34,205 nucleotides of DNA. Source: Chara braunii (Eukaryota > Streptophyta > Charophyceae > Charales > Characeae). The notes below the pieces were generated by a model, which saw nothing but the letters and a program-made list of their open reading frames with translations, made no database searches and was not told where the DNA came from. Location: contig BFEA01000292.1 in assembly GCA_003427395.1 (NCBI GenBank), forward strand, positions 650,369 to 684,573, in the 5' to 3' direction. Of the stretch, positions 29,936-34,205 are shown one piece after another (positions within the stretch are counted from its first letter, which is position 1; each line of letters starts with the position of its first letter). Position numbers and translations under genes: made by a program.

Positions 29936-30181
29936 GAGACTAATGGGCGTACATCAGAGCAGTTGGCATACGGACCCGAGCTCGAATCACCTAGGCACAG
30001 TCAGCTCGACGATGATTGATTTTTTCCATTTTTCAGACTAATCAATATTCCTCTCTCTTTTTCACCTTTCACTGCCAATCAACCACCACTCCTAAAGATT
30101 ATACGGGAAACACCCTGCAAGCACAGCGACCTCTCACGATCAAGGGGATGTTCCCCGCCCTAATCGACCTCCGTAACAAAC
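29936..30181. other. Repeat DNA before the SINE-like element
   Basis: The part 30046-30160 matches 17374-17500. No gene is seen. Confidence 0.4.
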
Positions 30182-30570
30182 GGCCTAGCTTAGCTGGTAA
30201 GGCACCAAAGTGGCATTCAGGAGGTCCTGGGCTCAATCCCCATCGACCTCATGTACATTTCTGGGTAGGCTTGGTGCCCGCCACCTAGAGATGCCCCCGA
30301 GTGCCATTTAGCAGAGACTATCGTCGGTCATAGCGACCGGAGGGGAGGCACAGCGACTGGCCTACCGAAGAAGCTCGGTCCTGATGCTACCCCTGGCAAG
30401 TATCGCGCACCTCCTGATACCCCTGGCAAGTATCGCGCACCTCCTGTAGCACCTGCTGGTGCACGGATGTGGCTGCTACGGGGCTCCCCGTAACAAGGCC
30501 TGAAAGGCAGTCCTGTCCAGAATCGACAGGTAATTGAATTGTTTGGGCTCGAAGAATTAGCCTTTCTAAA
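30182..30570 (+). mobile_element. tRNA-derived SINE-like element
   Basis: The head 30182-30245 folds like a tRNA: box A TAGCTTAGCTGG, a perfect four-pair D stem, T33 with anticodon GGC (Ala-like), and box B-like GGCTCAATCCC with four of five T-stem pairs; the anticodon stem is mismatched. The body (30246-30545) aligns with the minus-strand repeat at 16922-17222, including GGCACAGCGACTGGCC. No poly(A) tail is seen at this copy, because a MITE abuts it at 30580. A 30-bp tandem duplication lies inside. Confidence 0.6.
30388..30447. repeat. 30-bp tandem duplication
   Basis: The unit starting TACCCCTGGCAAGTATCGCG at 30388 is repeated identically at 30418. It is absent from the related repeat at 17 kb, so it is a local slippage event. 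Confidence 0.9.
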
Positions 30571-30579
30571 TTGAAAAAA

Positions 30580-30920
30580 GCGATACTCTGCAAAATACCC
30601 CCATAAGCTTAGCTATTTGCCAAAATGCCCCTGAATGATGTGGCCCTAAATCTTTGTGTTGTGCCCCTGTCAGGGTGGTTAGCAACTTTGCATCTGGACC
30701 TCCCCGTTTGGGCCTTGCCGTTTTGCAATAACGCCCAGGAAAAGTTGGCTAGTACTGGGGCATTTTGCAAAGTTGGACGATACCCGGTAGGGTATATTGC
30801 AAAGATGGGGGTACAACGGATGCTAGGGGTATTTCACGAAATATATTTTTTGGTAGAGGGGTATGCAAGGGGCATTTTGGAAAATATCTCAACTTATGGC
30901 GGGATTTTGCAAATTGTCCC
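30580..30920. mobile_element. 341-bp MITE with long terminal inverted repeats
   Basis: The left end contains CTGCAAAATACCCCCATAAG and TTTGCCAAAATGCCCCT. The reverse complement of the right end contains TTGCAAAATCCCGCCATAAG and TTTTCCAAAATGCCCCT, giving terminal repeats of about 45-60 bases. Flanks are TTGAAAAAA (30571-30579) and TTTAAAAAA (30921-30929), a 9-bp duplication with one mismatch. The right terminus reads GGGACAATTTGCAAAA inward, a sequence style common in Mutator-type MITEs. The interior holds further GCATTTTGCAAAG motifs. Confidence 0.75.
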
Positions 30921-30984
30921 TTTAAAAAAAGGAAACTGGCACCCCGTTGAAACTTGAAAGGGAAAAAAAGAAAAAAAAAACAAC

Positions 30985-31215
30985 GAAAAAGCTGGCTCCA
31001 TGCCTGAGAGAAACTGGAGCAATTACCAACTGGACTAGGTTAGTTGGTTACTCTTAAACGCTTGAAATCCAGACCTGAGATAGAACTCCACATGCATAAA
31101 ATACTACAACTCTGAAATTACCTAGGGCCGGTCCGTTCGATGGTGATATCTCAAGGCTGTTGCAGGCTGAAACTGAAGCTTTTGCGCACCATGTGCCCGG
31201 AAGGGAGACCTACAT
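30985..31215 (+). repeat. Dispersed repeat, second copy, split by an insert
   Basis: Second copy of the 29600-29720 repeat. Its halves (30985-31025 and 31163-31215) are separated by the tRNA-like element at 31026-31162. Confidence 0.65.
31026..31162 (+). mobile_element. Second tRNA-like SINE insert
   Basis: Box A-like TAGGTTAGTTGGTTA near 31037 and box B-like GATAGAACTCC near 31079 are spaced as in tRNA, followed by TTACCTAGGGCCGGTCC and TCTCAAGGCTG, which match the tail region of the poly(A)-tailed copy at 24310-24358. The flanking repeat is continuous at 29655, which marks this as an insertion. No poly(A) tail remains. Confidence 0.55.
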
Positions 31216-31996
31216 AGGGCGTCGTTTGACACTCCTCGCGGCATCCTCCGGCTCCGAGGATGAATCGTCGGAAAAGTTTAGGTTTTTTGTAGTCTTCGTT
31301 CCACTCATCCTCGGAGCATCGGTTTTAGGACTCATCCTCGGAGCAATGTCAGAAAAATAAAAGGGAAAAAAAAAGAAACAAAGGCTTGGATCCCACTGGC
31401 CGGCGGCGTGGAAAGGCTTTGGCCACAAAAATCGGCCGACCGTGTTTGGAAAGAAGTTTCCGCGTTTTGTTGGGACCCCACCGCAGCCCTGGACTTTCGG
31501 GACTGGAAACTCTTTTCCATGCCCGATTAGGAAATACGGCCAGGGTGTTTCCCAAAAAGGCAAGTAGGCCCGGGGATGTGGTCCAGGCCCTTCTGTCGTC
31601 ATGCACCAGGACATGTCCGTGTGTGGCCGTGCGTGACCGCGTGTGGCACACGCCGCACAGGTACCGCATACATCACAACGGGCTGGCCTGGTCCGCACGC
31701 CGCCAGGGCCCTCCGTGGCCGGAAATGACCGTTGGGAATATCGGCGGGTGTCCCACTCCATCGCCCCCAAAACACTCGCCCGCCCCCCTAGTGGCCGTTG
31801 GAGAACTCTGTTCCCCGACGTGGTCCTTCCAGAGCGAGCGTGCATGCACGGAACACTGACGGGAAGCCATAGCCGGCGAATGTGGTGGAGGGGTTGCCGG
31901 GGAATAGGGGTTGCGAAAGGTGTTGCTATCGTCACGCGTTCCGCAGAGGTGGTGTGCAAGGGCCGACGCTGTGTGCAAAACATTGACATTGTGGCC
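31216..31996. other. Upstream flank of the transposase gene
   Basis: Contains CTCATCCTCGGAGCA twice (31306 and 31332) and its inverse near 31250, possible subterminal repeats of the Harbinger element. The transposase frame stays open upstream to 31643, but I see no conserved domain before 32250. Confidence 0.4.
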
Positions 31997-33436
31997 ATGT
32001 CTCCATCGGATGTGCCTACTGCGGATGAGGAGTGGGAGGACATGATGTTCATGCTCGTTCTCCTCATGACCCAGTGGGTGAATAGGCGCAACGCTGCGGC
32101 CATGGCCATTCTTGAAGCAGTCGCCATCACCCCGTTCATGTTCCGGGATGTGTCGGGGGCGCTGACGGTGCTTGCAGGGGGGGTGGTTCACGGCATGGCC
32201 TTGAGCTTCTTCGCAACACAGGAGTTGGGAAGACACATGAACTGTCGGAGAAGGCGGGTGTGGCTGCTGGAGCACAGCGGAGGTCTGTGGAAGGACTTGC
32301 AAAGGGTGGGTGCGGAGCACGACAAGGTGTTCGTGCGGTTCTGCAGATTACCAAGACCTCTGTTTTTGCAAGTTCTCCAGCGCATCACCCCTTATATCCA
32401 GCGCTCACCTACCAACTTTCAGTTGCCTCTACCGGCCGGACAGAAGTTCGCTTGCGCACTGATCCAATGGGCGACGGGCGGGTACTACCGGCAATCGTCC
32501 CACAGTTTGGGTATGGGACTTGCCAGTGCGGTGAGAAGCAACGAGGACGTCGCAGATGCTATCCTTCAAGAGTACGGACACCTGCTCCAATTACCCACAG
32601 GAAGGCGTTTGGAAGAGGTCCAGAACGCTTTCGAGGCAAAGGGGTTTCCCGGATGTGTGAGGGCCATCGACTGCACACACGTGTACATTGACAAGCCGAA
32701 GGGCACGCGGTCAGAGTGCTACTATCATCACACTNGAGACTTCTNTGTCGTNGCCCAGGTGGTGTGTGATAGCGAGTGCAGAATTGTCAGCGTGTANGTC
32801 NGTTGCCNTGGTTCCGTGCACGACTCTCGTGTGTTGNGTATGTCACCGTTGTACCACAACACCATGGCAGGCAGAGGTGTGTTATGCGAAGGTGGAGCTA
32901 TCCTGCACGACGGGACACACGTGGGTCGTTACCTNCTTGGAGATNCCGGTTACCCCATTCTCCNGTGGATCATGACACCTATGGGAAGATTCGCCAGAAC
33001 TGATGCAGATCGCACTTACGACGGATGTCACTCGGCGGTGAGATCCTGTATAGAGCGGACATTCGGACGTTTGAAGACCGTGTGGAGGAATTTCATCCGC
33101 ACTCAGATCGTGAATTTGGAGACGCTGCGCAAGGAATTTATGGTTGTGTGCATACTACACAACCTCATGATTGAGCACAGGGTGGAGATCGACCCGGAGC
33201 TGTTGAACCACAGTAGCGACAGCGAGGGTGACGGGCAGCCACGCAACCCCCGCCGACGTCGGCGCCGCAACCGCCGATTTCCACGTCACCTTCCTGATCT
33301 GAACATCGAAGCCGTGCCGGAGATTGATCCGACTTACGGATCCGACCTCGGCGCGAGGGTCAAGGCTGCCTTGATCGGACACGTGGCCCATCATGTGGAT
33401 GTTCATGGTGCGCCGCCGCCATGTCCGTGGAGATAG
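31997..33436 (+). CDS. PIF/Harbinger (HARBI1-like) DDE transposase
   Basis: 479 residues from the ATG at 31997 in context GCCATGT; ATGs further upstream in the same frame are possible. An N-terminal helical region with FCRLPRPLFLQVLQRI and QFAC-like WATGGYYRQ segments precedes the DDE domain: D225 in AIDCTHVYI, D316 in LGD-GYP, E353 in CIERTFGRLK, spacing D-x90-D-x36-E. The family cuts and pastes DNA with TTA/TAA duplications and usually needs a separate SANT/Myb partner, which is not in the window. Ten N bases lie in the core (32735-32964), so several residues are unknown. The C terminus is Arg-rich. The frame is otherwise open, so the source element may be recent. Confidence 0.92.
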   Translation: MSPSDVPTADEEWEDMMFMLVLLMTQWVNRRNAAAMAILEAVAITPFMFRDVSGALTVLAGGVVHGMALSFFATQELGRHMNCRRRRVWLLEHSGGLWKDLQRVGAEHDKVFVRFCRLPRPLFLQVLQRITPYIQRSPTNFQLPLPAGQKFACALIQWATGGYYRQSSHSLGMGLASAVRSNEDVADAILQEYGHLLQLPTGRRLEEVQNAFEAKGFPGCVRAIDCTHVYIDKPKGTRSECYYHHTXDFXVXAQVVCDSECRIVSVXVXCXGSVHDSRVLXMSPLYHNTMAGRGVLCEGGAILHDGTHVGRYXLGDXGYPILXWIMTPMGRFARTDADRTYDGCHSAVRSCIERTFGRLKTVWRNFIRTQIVNLETLRKEFMVVCILHNLMIEHRVEIDPELLNHSSDSEGDGQPRNPRRRRRRNRRFPRHLPDLNIEAVPEIDPTYGSDLGARVKAALIGHVAHHVDVHGAPPPCPWR

Positions 33437-33449
33437 CGCAATTGGCGAT

Positions 33450-33455
33450 GTGTGC

Positions 33456-33534
<79 letters not shown>

Positions 33535-33535
33535 C
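33450..33535. repeat. GT microsatellite
   Basis: A long GT run with a few TA and CG interruptions, starting just after the transposase stop codon. Confidence 0.95.
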
Positions 33536-33600
33536 AGTTAATGCACCGAGCATGAGTGCTGTTTTTTTTTCTTTTTCTTTCAGAAGGACTTGTATCGCTC

Positions 33601-33601
<1 letters not shown>

Positions 33602-33666
<65 letters not shown>
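33602..33666. repeat. CT microsatellite
   Basis: About 32 CT units without interruption, followed by further short CT runs to about 33722. Confidence 0.95.
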
Positions 33667-33675
<9 letters not shown>

Positions 33676-33907
33676 CCTACCATTTCTAGCATTCCAGGAC
33701 TATAATCCATCTCTCTCTCTCTATCCTGATTGGTCGGTTGCTCGCTTTCCCGTATGTGAACGCCGTCACTTCACATGTCATAGCAGGGTTTTTTTTTTTT
33801 TTTTTAACGACTCCGCAATATCTGCCTTCATCGTGAACGTCAATTGTTTTATCGTTCGATAGACAATATCATTGTTTGGTCAATTGTCACTTCGTCACAT
33901 TGTTACA

Positions 33908-33987
33908 CTCATTGTTTGATTGCTTGATTGATTGATCAATTGACCGATTGATTGAATGATTGCTTCGTGAGGGTGTCACTGTCTTAC

Positions 33988-34057
<70 letters not shown>

Positions 34058-34085
34058 ATTGATTGATTGTTTGTTTGATGCATTG
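33908..34085. repeat. GATT tetranucleotide repeat
   Basis: Imperfect GATT units, most regular from 33989 to 34070. No gene is seen from 33541 to the end of the window. Confidence 0.9.
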
Positions 34086-34205
34086 ATTGGTCTATCCTTT
34101 TACGGCTCACCGAACAATTCATTGAAGGATCTTTTGGTAGACCGAGTGGGGGGACTTTCGATATCTCCCCACCCGTTACTGCATCGGTTTCTCATATGCA
34201 TATAT

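Noticed and set aside
30182-30252. Functional tRNA-Ala gene
   Set aside because: The anticodon stem has two mismatches, the T stem one, there is no convincing acceptor stem, and the body that follows is a repeated sequence.

Overview
The window is eukaryotic nuclear DNA, most likely from the plant lineage. GT-AG introns split two paralogous genes, there is a retroposed U6 snRNA copy, and the repeats include a Ty3/gypsy LTR retrotransposon, a PIF/Harbinger transposase, tRNA-derived SINE-like repeats and Mutator-type MITEs. The nonsense mutations of the retrotransposon look like CG/CHG cytosine-methylation decay. A streptophyte alga such as a charophyte would fit, but that is inference; no marker gene settles the species.

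Layout. 1-1613: degenerate repeat DNA with a 112-bp fragment matching the 3' end of the LTR seen next, and a 113-bp tandem duplication. 1614-16551: one nearly complete but decayed Ty3/gypsy element with 2.3-kb LTRs, bounded by a 4-bp AGAT duplication. Inside, in order: primer-binding site, gag with a CCHC knuckle, protease-RT-RNase H, a separate PHD finger-integrase frame, then three extra frames in the env position. The middle extra frame is interrupted by a 1.83-kb DNA transposon (11531-13363; 8-bp target duplication), which itself contains a 450-bp hairpin. 16552-18204: SINE-like repeats, an assembly gap (17223-17373) and a 153-bp tandem duplication.

18205-29545 is one large imperfect palindrome centred near 23243. 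Each arm carries one two-exon gene for a secreted family-16 glycoside hydrolase-like protein, and the genes converge (19480-20577 on plus; 28088-26959 on minus). Both keep the E-x-D-x-E catalytic signature and both begin with a hydrophobic segment ending LVGC. The left arm alone carries a U6 retrocopy with a poly(A) tail and a 14-bp target duplication. The right arm alone carries a poly(A)-tailed repeat and a roughly 1-kb insertion.

29546-31215 is a cluster of small mobile elements: a 116-bp MITE, a tRNA-headed SINE-like repeat, a 341-bp MITE and a second tRNA-like repeat. 31997-33436 encodes a HARBI1-type DDE transposase with ten ambiguous bases in its core. The window ends in GT, CT and GATT microsatellites.

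The most novel-looking item is the LTR element: its pol is split between RNase H and integrase, and the integrase frame opens with a C4HC3 PHD-type zinc finger while no chromodomain is visible at its C terminus. This suggests a chromatin reader used for targeting from an unusual position. Second is the palindromic pair of GH16-like genes.
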